Positions 50,409-59,232 of a DNA stretch of 64,000 nucleotides are shown piece after piece (the stretch's first letter is position 1; the number at the start of each line of letters is the position of its first letter). The position numbers were made by a program, and so were the translations under genes. The notes beneath the pieces are model-generated. The model made no database searches and had not been told where the DNA came from. It was given only the letters and a program-made list of their open reading frames with translations. Source of the DNA: Paenibacillus wynnii (GTDB lineage: Bacteria; Bacillota; Bacilli; Paenibacillales; Paenibacillaceae); contig NZ_JAUSTK010000014.1 in NCBI RefSeq assembly GCF_030812855.1, positions 1 through 64,000 on the forward strand, read 5' to 3'.

Positions 50409-51224
50409 CTACCTCACTCCTAGCTCAGTTGTTCGCTTAACGGCTGCAATGACACTTCTTTGCAGACCAGCCGCGAAATCACTGCTATTCAGTTCGTATA
50501 GTCCATGAATACCTACACCGCCAGGCGAGTTATTAATATCTAGCAGTTGTCTTGGATGTAAACCCGTCTGCTCCAGCATGACGACAGCTCCAGTGATATT
50601 CTCTAGCGCAACCTTCCACGCTAGTTCCCGAGGCAATCCGGCAAGTACTCCGGCATCCGCAAGAGATTCAATGAAATAATAAATATAATTCGGACCAGCC
50701 ACACCATAGCCAGTGAAAATATCAATGAATGCCTCGTCCAAATATTGTACTTTTCCAAAGCCGAGTAAGAAATGATCTACTTGATCTTGGGTTGCGTAGG
50801 CATTTAAGGCAACCCCGCTATAACCGTAACCCGTATCGGTTAACGTATTGGGAATGACTCGAATAATAGGACGTTCCGCTCCAAAATAGCCGGCCAGCTT
50901 CTGGGTCGTAATACCCGCCACAATCGAAACGATTGCGGCAGTTGGTGCAGCGAATTGATGTACAGCTTGTCCCAGTGCAGTCAAATTGTCCTGTGGTCGA
51001 ACTGCAACCACAATCATATCTGCTGCAGCGAGACAATTCTCTTGAGAGCTATCCGTGTTCACACCGTAAGTCTTATTCAAAAAATGAAGGCGCGCCTCAT
51101 TGATATCCGTCACACTGATCTGATCTGCACGTACAGTTTGATTGGATATACAAGCACGTATGATAGCCTCAGCCATTTGTCCGCCACCTATAAAGTGAAT
51201 CTGCTTATTGGTCAACATGTCCAC
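50409..51224 (-). CDS. Pyrroline-5-carboxylate reductase family protein (ProC-like)
   Basis: A 271-residue NAD(P)H-dependent reductase. The N-terminal Rossmann segment is IHFIGGGQMAEAIIRACI, VAVRPQDNL follows, then SIVAGITTQKLAGYF, the RVIPNTL block (usually RxMPNTP) and the C-terminal ENITGAVVMLEQTGLHPRQLLDINNSPGGVGIHGLYEL, here typical of ProC. Canonical ProC makes proline from pyrroline-5-carboxylate. The changes in the conserved MPNTP motif and the operon context suggest it may instead reduce a related cyclic imine or imino acid. Confidence 0.82.
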   Translation of the reverse strand: MDMLTNKQIHFIGGGQMAEAIIRACISNQTVRADQISVTDINEARLHFLNKTYGVNTDSSQENCLAAADMIVVAVRPQDNLTALGQAVHQFAAPTAAIVSIVAGITTQKLAGYFGAERPIIRVIPNTLTDTGYGYSGVALNAYATQDQVDHFLLGFGKVQYLDEAFIDIFTGYGVAGPNYIYYFIESLADAGVLAGLPRELAWKVALENITGAVVMLEQTGLHPRQLLDINNSPGGVGIHGLYELNSSDFAAGLQRSVIAAVKRTTELGVR

Positions 51225-51232
51225 TTCCTTAC

Positions 51233-52081
51233 TTAATTGTTATTCCAAGCTTCCGGCAGAATGAAACCATCATATTTCTCAAGCCCAGTGATATACTCTT
51301 CAAATTCTACTGACTCATAGGCAGCTTTCAAGTCTTTGGCCCACTGTGTGTTTTCATCAACCTTGTTTGTCGATACAATGATTCTGTGCTCCATTGGCGT
51401 ATTTTCTATTTTCAATGCATCTGTAATCTTCTTGTCGCCGGAATTCGCTATATAATTTCCGTTTACAACTCCATAATCAACATCCTGCAGAGATACTAGA
51501 ATTTGTGCAGGGTCCAGAATTTTAATATCAATATTGTACTTGTCAGGCTCCATGCTGTTGATGTTAAAGTCAGCCACACCCGCCCCTTCTTTAATCTTTA
51601 TCCATCCCAGTTCTTCTAGAATACGAAGAGCACGCTCCTGGTTAACTGGATCACTCGGGACTGCAACGGTTGTACCATCTTTTACGTCATCGAGTGTGGT
51701 GTGGTTTATGGAGTAAAGACCTTGTGGTGCACCTGGCACATAAGCAATTCTAATCATATCCGCATTGATTTCTTTATTAATCGCCTCCATATACGCTGTA
51801 CTTTGGAATATACTTGCGTCAATGGAGCCTTCCTTCATGGCCGGGTTTACCTGCATGTTTTGAGAGAAGGTTTTAATATCAACGGTGTAGCCTTGCTTCT
51901 CTAGAATCGGCAGAATGGATTGGCGGAATTGCTCTTCATACGTCCCAACACCAAAACCAACGACAAGCTCTTTCTTCTCCTCCAGTATTGCACCTGTATC
52001 GGAGCCCTGCGCTTCATCCTTACCACAAGCCGTCAACAACACTACGCATCCCATTAAAATAACAAGCAATAACTTTTTCAT
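51233..52081 (-). CDS. metQ: MetQ/NlpA-family substrate-binding lipoprotein
   Basis: A 282-residue lipoprotein (MKKLLLVILMGCVVLLTAC; Cys after LTA). The body matches methionine-type NlpA binding proteins: ELVVGFGVGTYEEQFRQSILPILEKQGY, a DGTTVAVPSDPVNQERALRILEELGWI segment and SLQDVDYGVVNGNYI. It delivers methionine or a related sulfur amino acid to MetI/MetN. The binding-pocket change needed for another ligand cannot be judged by eye. Its ATG overlaps the preceding UroD-family stop by 4 bases. Confidence 0.9.
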   Translation of the reverse strand: MKKLLLVILMGCVVLLTACGKDEAQGSDTGAILEEKKELVVGFGVGTYEEQFRQSILPILEKQGYTVDIKTFSQNMQVNPAMKEGSIDASIFQSTAYMEAINKEINADMIRIAYVPGAPQGLYSINHTTLDDVKDGTTVAVPSDPVNQERALRILEELGWIKIKEGAGVADFNINSMEPDKYNIDIKILDPAQILVSLQDVDYGVVNGNYIANSGDKKITDALKIENTPMEHRIIVSTNKVDENTQWAKDLKAAYESVEFEEYITGLEKYDGFILPEAWNNN

Positions 52082-53112
52082 ACCTTTGTCTCCTTTTCAA
52101 AAACAGATTTTTGTAGTTGTCTCAGAGCCTCATCGGTTACTGTAAGCGGAATTGCACAGTTTGGAGAAAGAATAAAAGGTTGATCTTTCATTAAGTTTAG
52201 AGCTTCCTTGGCTTGCGTTTGAATTTGTGAAATGTCATTTACAGCAAATAAGCCATGATCCACACCGCCTACCTTTGTTGCTTTCACAGCCGCATCCAGT
52301 CCCGGATTCCCATCAGCCTTTGTATCCCAGCTAATCCCGTCTATAGGGTAGTCGTTAAATCTCTCAGGCTGGGCATGTGCCCCGCAAGTATGAAGGACAT
52401 TCTTTCCATAGCTCGCAGCCTCCAATACAATAGAATCATAGGGTCTGGAAAATTCATTAAACATCGCTTCATTAAACAAGCCTGGGTGGGCTGTACCTGT
52501 CACAGCATAGAATAGACCATTTGACCCCGCCTGCTTAAGCTCCTGTACATAATCGGCTAAGGTTAATGAAATGACATGTAACGCGTGATGCGCTGCTGCT
52601 CTATGCTCTTTGAACAAAGATTCCAATGTGACTGGATTCTCAATACCAAATACAGTGTTGGTTACATATGCAGATCGGCCTACAATAAACAGCAATACCG
52701 TTAAAGGTGAAAAGACCGTTTGGATCAAAGGTGTATCCGGCAGCCCTTGACGAATTTTCCTCACACTTTCTAATTGCTCTAATAGAGGAGCTGAAAATAC
52801 AGCTTTTTTCACTTCAAGATCCCAAAGATTAGCGGCGGTTGGAATAACGGTCGTTTGCTGCCTAGGAAAAACGGTTTGATAGTCCCGAAAGTCATATACA
52901 TTTCCCCAAGCTTCAGCTAAATAGGTTGCTCTAGGATTAATTTTGACCCAATCCCAATCATACTTTTTTGTAAACTTGATCGTCGTTTCTGCCAAATCCT
53001 TCGCATTTTGTTCTTTGTCGATGAAATGACGCCAGCCGCTGACAATCGGACGATCCGCCTGTTCACCGGATAATATAGCGTTAAATCGATCCTTTTGGGT
53101 CCATTCACTCAT
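52078..53112 (-). CDS. Uroporphyrinogen decarboxylase-family protein (methyltransferase-like)
   Basis: A 344-residue TIM-barrel protein of the UroD/MtaA/MetE-C superfamily. The zinc-type motif NVLHTCGAHAQ (His-x-Cys) is in the position used by corrinoid and methylcobamide methyltransferases. ISWDTKADGNP and LSPNCAIPLTVTDEALRQL supply a second Cys. True heme HemE signature residues are not evident. Inside a MetNIQ/gamma-lyase operon a methyl-transfer role on a sulfur or quaternary amine compound is more likely than heme synthesis; this is inference. I start it at ATG 53112 (GGGAGGAG upstream), not at ATG 53130, which lies upstream of that site. Confidence 0.78.
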   Translation of the reverse strand: MSEWTQKDRFNAILSGEQADRPIVSGWRHFIDKEQNAKDLAETTIKFTKKYDWDWVKINPRATYLAEAWGNVYDFRDYQTVFPRQQTTVIPTAANLWDLEVKKAVFSAPLLEQLESVRKIRQGLPDTPLIQTVFSPLTVLLFIVGRSAYVTNTVFGIENPVTLESLFKEHRAAAHHALHVISLTLADYVQELKQAGSNGLFYAVTGTAHPGLFNEAMFNEFSRPYDSIVLEAASYGKNVLHTCGAHAQPERFNDYPIDGISWDTKADGNPGLDAAVKATKVGGVDHGLFAVNDISQIQTQAKEALNLMKDQPFILSPNCAIPLTVTDEALRQLQKSVFEKETKV

Positions 53113-53141
53113 TTGGCGTTCTCCTCCCATTTCGTAAATTA

Positions 53142-53801
53142 CTAATAGCGGCGAATCTTTCTCGCTAAAGTGTTTCCTAATGACTGAATACCTTGTACGA
53201 AAATAACCAAGATAATCACAGTAGCAACAACTACAACCGTATCAAATCGTTGGTGTCCATATACAATAGCCAAGTCTCCGACTCCACCACCGCCAACCGT
53301 TCCAGCCATCGCCGTTGCACCAATTAACCCAATGGTCGCAGTCGTTAAGGATAGGATTAACGATCCGATAGCCTCCGGTAATAAAAAGTACCAAATGACT
53401 TGAAACGGCGTAGCCCCCATCGCCTCTGCCGCTTCAAGAATTCCCGGATTTACTTCAAGCAAGGAGTTCTCTACCAAGCGTCCGATATAAGGTGCGATAT
53501 AGATAATAAGCGGCACGATCGCTGCGCTTGTCCCAATCGAAGTATGAACAATCAATCGGGTAAACGGAACAATGGCGACGAGTAATATAATAAATGGCAA
53601 GGAGCGGATAATGTTGATAACGGGGTTCAAAATGGAATACAGCCATTTACTTTCCAAAACACCGCCTGGACGGGTGACCACTAGTAATATCCCAAACGGT
53701 ATCCCAATTAAGGCTCCCACAAACAAGGACATCCCTACCATATAAAGGGTATCAGTGATCGCCTGCATAAATTGGTCAGCTGTAACTGTAGTTGAAAACA
53801 T
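53142..53801 (-). CDS. metI: MetI-type ABC permease
   Basis: A 219-residue permease with five helices: YMVGMSLFVGALIGIPFGILL, NPVINIIRSLPFIILLVAIV and others. The methionine-family EAA loop is EAAEAMGATPFQVIWYFLLPEAI, and it ends with AMAGTVGGGGVGDLAIVYGHQRFD. Start ATG 53801 is preferred (GAGGGGGTGG six bases upstream) over the ATG at 53822. It overlaps the MetN gene by 26 bases. Confidence 0.93.
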   Translation of the reverse strand: MFSTTVTADQFMQAITDTLYMVGMSLFVGALIGIPFGILLVVTRPGGVLESKWLYSILNPVINIIRSLPFIILLVAIVPFTRLIVHTSIGTSAAIVPLIIYIAPYIGRLVENSLLEVNPGILEAAEAMGATPFQVIWYFLLPEAIGSLILSLTTATIGLIGATAMAGTVGGGGVGDLAIVYGHQRFDTVVVVATVIILVIFVQGIQSLGNTLARKIRRY

Positions 53802-54819
53802 GCTTTTCCACCCCCTCAACACCGACTCCGTTATTTTTTAAGAAAGACAGAGCATTGTTAACCTCAGTTGCCTCTCCATTTAACTGAATAATCATTTTTC
53901 CTAATGTCGTTTCTTGAATTTCAGTCATATTTGCAAATAAAATATTGACCTTCACATCATATGAACGAATCATTTGATAGATTATAGGCTCAGAAGCGCA
54001 TTGCCCTACTAATTCAAGCTTATAAAGCTGACTTCCAGGTTCAGTTTTTAAGGATTTTAACACGCTGTTAGTAATGCTATTTTGAATAACGGTTTTTACA
54101 AAGTTTTGCGTGGTCGGATGCTTCGGATGTCCGAATACCTCTAGAACACTTCCTTGCTCGATAATACGTCCCTCTTCCATCACTGCCACCTTGTTGCAAA
54201 TCTCCTGAATGACAGACATCTCATGGGTGATGATCATAACCGTAATGTTGTATTCTGCATTGATTTGTTTTAATAACTGTAAAATAGATCGGGTCGTCTG
54301 TGGGTCTAACGCTGATGTCGCTTCATCACACAGGAGAATGGAGGGGTTCGAGGCAAGTGCTCTTGCGATCCCGACGCGCTGTTTCTGTCCGCCTGACAAT
54401 TCACTCGGATAGCTGCCCGCTTTATCCCCCAGTCCAACAAACTTAAGCAGTTCCAGAACACGCTCACGAATTTCGTTTTTATTCTTTTTCAGCAAAACTA
54501 GGGGGATCGCCACATTATCAAATACTTTTTTCGATTCCAACAGGTTGAAATGCTGAAAGATCATTCCGATATTTTTTTTGGCGGCGCGAAGCTCTTTCAC
54601 ACTGTATGCTCCTAAATCATGACCCTCGACAAAAACCTGCCCTTTTGTAGGTCTTTCCAAATAATTAACTAAACGAATCAATGTACTCTTTCCGGCACCG
54701 CTATAACCGATAACCCCAAATATATCGCCTTTTTCGACCTTTAATTGGATCCCCTTCAAAGCCTCATTGGAGATGCCTTTTCGAGTGTACGTTTTATAAA
54801 CATCCTTTAATTCAATCAT
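53776..54819 (-). CDS. metN: MetN-type ABC ATP-binding protein with NIL domain
   Basis: A 347-residue ATPase with Walker A GYSGAGKSTLIRLVNYLERP, signature LSGGQKQRVGIARALA, Walker B ILLCDEATSALDP and the H-loop IITHEMSVIQEICN. The last ~75 residues form a NIL/ACT-like domain (LYKLELVGQCASEPIIYQMI), which in MetN binds methionine and inhibits transport. GAGAGG lies 6 bases before ATG 54819 (MIELKDVYKTY); longer frames start further up without a site. With MetI and MetQ it forms one importer. Confidence 0.94.
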   Translation of the reverse strand: MIELKDVYKTYTRKGISNEALKGIQLKVEKGDIFGVIGYSGAGKSTLIRLVNYLERPTKGQVFVEGHDLGAYSVKELRAAKKNIGMIFQHFNLLESKKVFDNVAIPLVLLKKNKNEIRERVLELLKFVGLGDKAGSYPSELSGGQKQRVGIARALASNPSILLCDEATSALDPQTTRSILQLLKQINAEYNITVMIITHEMSVIQEICNKVAVMEEGRIIEQGSVLEVFGHPKHPTTQNFVKTVIQNSITNSVLKSLKTEPGSQLYKLELVGQCASEPIIYQMIRSYDVKVNILFANMTEIQETTLGKMIIQLNGEATEVNNALSFLKNNGVGVEGVEKHVFNYSYS

Positions 54820-54829
54820 ATTCATCCTC

Positions 54830-56017
54830 TCATTTCGTTTCGGATTTGGGGCCACACTTCCCCTTCAGTCGCACCAGTGCTTGATCAGCCAGTAAAGCAA
54901 AATATTTGGCGGCTGGTAATATTGCAGCCTCATCTACATCGAAACGGGGATGATGCAGTGCATAAGCGGGACCTGCTCCGATATTCACAAAAGCACCGGG
55001 TATATTCTGTAAATACAGTGAGAAATCTTCACCTCCCATTTGCGGTGCAATATCAAACACCTCGTAACCTACCTGATTGGCAATCTCTTTTGTGAAATCA
55101 GCCCAGTACCCATCATTTATAGTGGCCGGCGGACCTGGAAACCAATGCAACCTAGCTTCAGCCCCGGCTGCTGCTGCGATTCCCTCTATGATACGAGTCA
55201 TTTGGTCTGGAATCATACGGCGTAGCTCTTCATTATAGGTTCGAACTGTGCCTTCTAATTCAACAATCTCCGGCAGTACATTCCAAGTGAATCCCCCATT
55301 TATCCTGGTTACACTTAGCACAACCGGTTCCCTTGCGCCGCTCTGGCGGCTTACTATCGTTTGAAGCGATGTAATGATTTGAGCCGCTGTTACAATAGCA
55401 TCAACACCGTTTTCCGGGTATGCCGCATGAGCTCCAACCCCTTTTACTGTAATCTCAAAACGGTCAACCCCTGCGGTTAAAGCTCCGGTCCTCGTTCCAA
55501 ACGTTCCTACAGGTAAGTCTGGTGAGTTATGAAGACCAAATATAGCAGCCACCTCATCAAGACCTCCCGATGCTATGACGCTTTCAGCCCCGTGTCCGGT
55601 TTCTTCAGCAGGCTGAAACAATACTCTAACCCTCCCTTGCAGCTCTTCTTCACGAGCTTTTAGCAAGTACGCAGCACCTAAAATGGTAGCCGTGTGAAAA
55701 TCATGACCGCATGCATGCATTTTTCCTGATATCTCTGACGCAAAAGGCAATCCGGTCTGTTCTTCAATCGGGAGAGCATCGATGTCACAGCGTATGGCTA
55801 CGATCGGGCCTTCCTTACGTCCAATTTCTGCGATAAGTCCCGTCTTCAAAGGGAGGTCCAATAGTTGAATATTGGCATCTGTTAGCCATTTCCGCAGTTT
55901 CTCTGTTGTCTTAAACTCTTCGTAAGATAATTCAGGCTCTCGATGAAGGTTTCTTCGAACGTCAATTAATTGACGACGTAATGCTTGTTCATTCTCATCC
56001 GGCTGTTTAGTAGACAT
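54830..56017 (-). CDS. M20-family amidohydrolase (N-acyl-amino acid / IAA-amino acid hydrolase type)
   Basis: A 395-residue dinuclear metal hydrolase. It has LRRQLIDVRRNLHREPELSYEE at the start, KMHACGHDFHTATILG (Cys/His ligands of the M20D branch), FQPAEETGHGAESVI (catalytic Glu pair), a dimerisation domain from VDRFEITVKGVGAHAAYPENG, and GGEDFSLYLQNIPG near the end. Relatives deacylate N-acetyl-cysteine or S-alkyl-cysteine derivatives (YtnL/SndA-type) and IAA conjugates. Position before MetNIQ and beside a PLP sulfur lyase favours N-acyl sulfur amino acids. There is no signal peptide, so it acts on imported substrate. Confidence 0.88.
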   Translation of the reverse strand: MSTKQPDENEQALRRQLIDVRRNLHREPELSYEEFKTTEKLRKWLTDANIQLLDLPLKTGLIAEIGRKEGPIVAIRCDIDALPIEEQTGLPFASEISGKMHACGHDFHTATILGAAYLLKAREEELQGRVRVLFQPAEETGHGAESVIASGGLDEVAAIFGLHNSPDLPVGTFGTRTGALTAGVDRFEITVKGVGAHAAYPENGVDAIVTAAQIITSLQTIVSRQSGAREPVVLSVTRINGGFTWNVLPEIVELEGTVRTYNEELRRMIPDQMTRIIEGIAAAAGAEARLHWFPGPPATINDGYWADFTKEIANQVGYEVFDIAPQMGGEDFSLYLQNIPGAFVNIGAGPAYALHHPRFDVDEAAILPAAKYFALLADQALVRLKGKCGPKSETK

Positions 56018-56065
56018 GTACTTCCTCCTAAAAGTTTTGTGAATGAAATGAATGTAATGTAATGT

Positions 56066-57280
56066 TTATTTCGTTATTATTTTCATTTCAGAGCTGGCAA
56101 ATAGACCGGATAAAGCATGATCAAAATCGCCGATAATATCATCCGCATCCTCTAACCCGACCGAAATGCGAATTAATCCATCCGTAATCCCGAACTTAAT
56201 TCTCTCTTCCTTTGGGATAGAAGCATGTGTCATCGATGCAGGATGCTGCACTAAGGTTTCCGGATCTCCTAAACTGAATGAAATCATAGCTAATTGAAGT
56301 GAGTTTATTAATTTTTTCCCCTCAACTAGGCCTCCCTTAACTTCGAAAGAAACAATACCCCCCATCCCCTTCATTTGCTCTTTGGCCAGCTTATGTTGAG
56401 GATGAGATTCTAATCCCGGATAAAACACTTTATCGATAGAGGGATGCGATTCGAGATATTCAGCAATTTTCTGGGCGTTGCTGCAATGTCTTTCTACACG
56501 CAAGGCCATTGTTTTCATTCCTCTTAATATTAAGAAGGAGTCCCAAGCATTTAAATGTTGGCCCAAATCTCCCATCAGTTTTTTTCTCATAAACTGGATA
56601 GTCTCTTTTTTTCCTACTATAAAACCAGCCAATACATCTCCATGACCATTAATATATTTTGTTGCACTATGGACCACAACATCGGCTCCAAGCTCCAAAG
56701 GCTTCTGTAAACAAGGGCTCATAAATGTGTTATCGACAATAACGGGCAGCTGATAGGATTTGCAGGCTTCTGTAATTTTTTTAATATCAAGGATTGTTAA
56801 TTTGGGATTAGAAGGGGTTTCAATATAGACAGCTTTTGTATTTGGTTTAATAGCCTTAAGCATTGAATGTATATCCGTGCAATCTACGAAATCGAACTGT
56901 ATACCAAATCGAGGTGCCAAGGATGTCAGAAAGTTATAGGTACCTCCATAAACATCCTTTGTCACAACGACATGGTCCCCTTGCTTCAAGAAGCCGAGCA
57001 ACGCAATAGAGATTGCAGCCATTCCACTAGAAACTCCTAAAGCATCTTCTCCACCTTCTAAAGCAGCGATCTTTTTTTCCAATGTTCGGGAAGTAGGATT
57101 TCCATATCTTCCGTAATAGACACCCTCTGCCTCACCACACACAACTGCTGCTGCTGTTTCTGCATCAGGGAAGGCATAGGCAACTGCAGGTACGATACTT
57201 TGTGAGATGGCACCTGTTTGAGGGTCAGGAAACTGGTTTTCATGAATAATCATCGTATCCATACTCCATTTTGTTTTCAT
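56066..57280 (-). CDS. Cys/Met-metabolism PLP enzyme (methionine gamma-lyase / cystathionine gamma-synthase-lyase type)
   Basis: A 404-residue fold-type I PLP enzyme. The N-terminal YYGRYGNPTSRTLEKKIAALEGG carries the conserved Tyr/Arg phosphate contacts. SSGMAAISIALLGFLKQGDHVV is next, VIVDNTFMSPCLQKPL contains the pyridine-binding Asp, and VVHSATKYINGHGDVLAGFIVG holds the Schiff-base Lys. The tail LIRISVGLEDADDIIGDFDHAL carries the carboxylate-binding Arg. Sequence alone does not separate gamma-lyase from cystathionine gamma-synthase. In an operon with MetNIQ and a GntR regulator, degradation of methionine or a homologous thioether is the likelier role. It lies 8 bases after the regulator gene. 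Confidence 0.88.
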   Translation of the reverse strand: MKTKWSMDTMIIHENQFPDPQTGAISQSIVPAVAYAFPDAETAAAVVCGEAEGVYYGRYGNPTSRTLEKKIAALEGGEDALGVSSGMAAISIALLGFLKQGDHVVVTKDVYGGTYNFLTSLAPRFGIQFDFVDCTDIHSMLKAIKPNTKAVYIETPSNPKLTILDIKKITEACKSYQLPVIVDNTFMSPCLQKPLELGADVVVHSATKYINGHGDVLAGFIVGKKETIQFMRKKLMGDLGQHLNAWDSFLILRGMKTMALRVERHCSNAQKIAEYLESHPSIDKVFYPGLESHPQHKLAKEQMKGMGGIVSFEVKGGLVEGKKLINSLQLAMISFSLGDPETLVQHPASMTHASIPKEERIKFGITDGLIRISVGLEDADDIIGDFDHALSGLFASSEMKIITK

Positions 57281-57287
57281 ATAAAAC

Positions 57288-57968
57288 TCAATCCTCCCCG
57301 TTCACTTGAATTCCTTTTAATCTCTCCAATGCAGAAGATAGACTGCTTAAGATATGATCTTGCATCGCTTTTTCCGCACCGTCCCCATTTCTGTCGACTA
57401 TCATTTGTAAAATGAGGTTATGCTCTTCATCTGCCTGTGTGTTCCAATCCCCATGCATGGAAACAAATCGGCAATATCGAAGCGAATGATCCCTTAAGTG
57501 ATTCAAGATACTCACAAATGTTTTCAGTTCACTCATTTCAGATAAATAATCATGAAATTCAAAGCCATACGAAACAAAGTCCTGATTATCGCCCAGCTGA
57601 AAGGATTGTTTCATTTTTTCTATCATTTTTGTTAAGTTGTGAATATCTTTATCAGTGGCATTTATAGCAGCATTTTTAGCAATATATCCTTCCAGCATGC
57701 TGCGAATAAGAAATATTTCTTCAACCTCTTTCATGGTTACTGACGCCACTTTCAACCTTCCATTAGGTTGTCGAACGAGGAATTCTTCATTCTCTAACCT
57801 TTGTATCGCCTCTCTTAATGGAGTGCGGCTAACTCCGAGCAAAGCTGCCAAATTCTCTTCATGTACAACCTGGTCAGGCCTCAACTCACTATCAATAATT
57901 TTTTGTTTGAGTGCAAAATAGGTATTATCCTTGGATAGTCTGCGTGTCCGCATAACAGAAGTGTTCAT
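57288..57968 (-). CDS. GntR-family regulator with FCD ligand-binding domain
   Basis: About 226 residues. The N-terminal winged helix-turn-helix reads LKQKIIDSELRPDQVVHEENLAALLGVSRTPLREAIQRLENEEFLVRQPNGRLKVAS. The second half is an FCD all-helical domain with the metal/ligand pattern (EIFLIRSMLEGYIAKNAA, Asp/His residues in FEFHDYLSEMS, and HNLILQMIVDRNGDGAEKAMQDHI). ATG 57968 has AGGAG 7 bases upstream; the longer frame from 58010 does not. It is the first gene of the operon and probably represses it through the AATTGTATACAATT palindrome 57 bases upstream, released by the operon's substrate. Confidence 0.88.
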   Translation of the reverse strand: MNTSVMRTRRLSKDNTYFALKQKIIDSELRPDQVVHEENLAALLGVSRTPLREAIQRLENEEFLVRQPNGRLKVASVTMKEVEEIFLIRSMLEGYIAKNAAINATDKDIHNLTKMIEKMKQSFQLGDNQDFVSYGFEFHDYLSEMSELKTFVSILNHLRDHSLRYCRFVSMHGDWNTQADEEHNLILQMIVDRNGDGAEKAMQDHILSSLSSALERLKGIQVNGED

Positions 57969-58024
57969 AGCCCATCTCCTAATCAATAATCTTCTAGCTC
58001 TTATACTCAAAAGTGTAATTGTAT

Positions 58025-58038
58025 AATTGTATACAATT
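58025..58038. promoter_or_regulatory. Operator palindrome for the GntR/FCD regulator
   Basis: AATTGTATACAATT is a perfect 14-base palindrome centred on GTATAC, the core typical of FadR/FCD-type GntR operators (TnGTATACnA). It lies 57 bases upstream of the regulator start and overlaps TATACAAT, a possible -10 element for the operon, so bound regulator should block its own operon. Confidence 0.75.
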
Positions 58039-58385
58039 ATTTATTTAGTCTTTCAGGCTTTAATTTCCCTTAGCTTGATAATATAACCGTAACCTCACAC
58101 ATCCCCCACTCATCTCGTGGAGTTAGCCTTATAATACATACAGAAAACGATATTGTCCACACTTTTATGTCATTTTTAATAACATTATAACAGTTTAACT
58201 TAAAATTTAAGATAATTATCAAAGAAATTTAACGTTACGGCGTTATATTATATTACATACATATTGCTATTTGGTAAACCAAAGGATTCCTCCTCTCGCG
58301 ACATTTGAAACTGACTCCATCTAGACACCCTTATAGGGTGTCTTTTGTTTAACTCCATATGGAGCCGAGCTTACATTTTAAAGCT
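58039..58385. other. Intergenic region left of the phosphatase gene
   Basis: No gene is seen in this 350-base AT-rich stretch. It holds the promoter region of the GntR operon and, at 58324-58341, a GACACCCT/AGGGTGTC hairpin followed by a T-tract on the plus strand, with no recognisable plus-strand gene before it. I looked for an S-box or T-box leader on the minus strand and did not see one. Confidence 0.5.
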
Positions 58386-59225
58386 TTATCGTTTGAATCC
58401 TCCAGTTACTTCATTCCAACTAATCTCTAAAAAAGAAACATCATCACTGGCAGCATGATCATGTGAGGTATGTATCATCTGCCGAAGTTCTGCATCATCT
58501 GGAGGACGCCGCCATTTCTTGTATCCCATTAATCCGTCCGTGAAAACTTGGATGCAATTAGGCCCGCTTGCGTCTCTCTCAAGACTCACCGTTAGAATAG
58601 ACGGCCCCTCCCCCAAAACCCCATCACAGCTTGACCAACGGTTCCAGTGGGAAATTTCTCCCGTTAACAGACCCGGTATTTCAGTGCCGTAATCAAAAAG
58701 GCGGATACCCGTATCCCCCAAACATGCAGCCGTGATCTGCCCTTTCTTTTGTGCAGCAGAATAGATAATTTTCCCACAGACAAATGTAGTCTCACTGCCC
58801 TTCATACGTTTCTCCTCCAATACCTCGCGGAAGAGGCCTCCAATATGAGTCGGGATTTCATGACGGTTGATCATTGCAGTTGCCTGAGCGGTCATTCGTT
58901 GCAAACTTGAACATAACCTATACTTTACGTATTCACTATCCATAGAATTGAAGCAATCCGATTCAGACATGAATTGCAGCAGCGCATCTCCTAAATATTT
59001 TGCTGCTAGATTTCCGTAATAGGACTGACTGACTCCGTCGCATACACAGAACATAATCCCATCATTCGTTACTTTGTAGGTTAGGTAGTCCTGACCGATA
59101 TCATCCCCTTGCTGTGTCTCCCTGGAGCGGGCATAGGTATACCGGATGGCAAACGGGCCTGCTTGCAGTACTGACAGAGGATATTCCAATCGTTGGTCAA
59201 TCTGAAACAATCTCATCTCTATCAT
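58386..59225 (-). CDS. PP2C-type Ser/Thr protein phosphatase
   Basis: A 279-residue PPM/PP2C phosphatase. Metal-binding motifs are QGDDIGQDY at the N-terminus, FCVCDGVSQSYYGNLAAKYL (the DGVG-like motif, here DGVS), AACLGDTGIRLF, VFTDGLMGYKKW (later DG motif) and AASDDVSFLEISW (final Asp pair). It lies 7 bases after the kinase-VWA gene stop and should reverse that kinase's phosphorylation. ATG at 59216 (MRLFQIDQ) is an alternative start. It is the last gene of the type VII secretion locus as seen here. Confidence 0.85.
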   Translation of the reverse strand: MIEMRLFQIDQRLEYPLSVLQAGPFAIRYTYARSRETQQGDDIGQDYLTYKVTNDGIMFCVCDGVSQSYYGNLAAKYLGDALLQFMSESDCFNSMDSEYVKYRLCSSLQRMTAQATAMINRHEIPTHIGGLFREVLEEKRMKGSETTFVCGKIIYSAAQKKGQITAACLGDTGIRLFDYGTEIPGLLTGEISHWNRWSSCDGVLGEGPSILTVSLERDASGPNCIQVFTDGLMGYKKWRRPPDDAELRQMIHTSHDHAASDDVSFLEISWNEVTGGFKR

Positions 59226-59232
59226 CCCTGTC

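Noticed and set aside
52078..53112. HemE (heme biosynthesis) for the UroD-family gene
   Set aside because: No heme genes are nearby, the HTC motif is of the methyltransferase type, and the operon is for sulfur amino acid uptake.
58039..58385. SAM or T-box riboswitch in front of the MetNIQ operon
   Set aside because: No S-box or T-box conserved blocks could be found on the minus strand; the GntR palindrome explains regulation.
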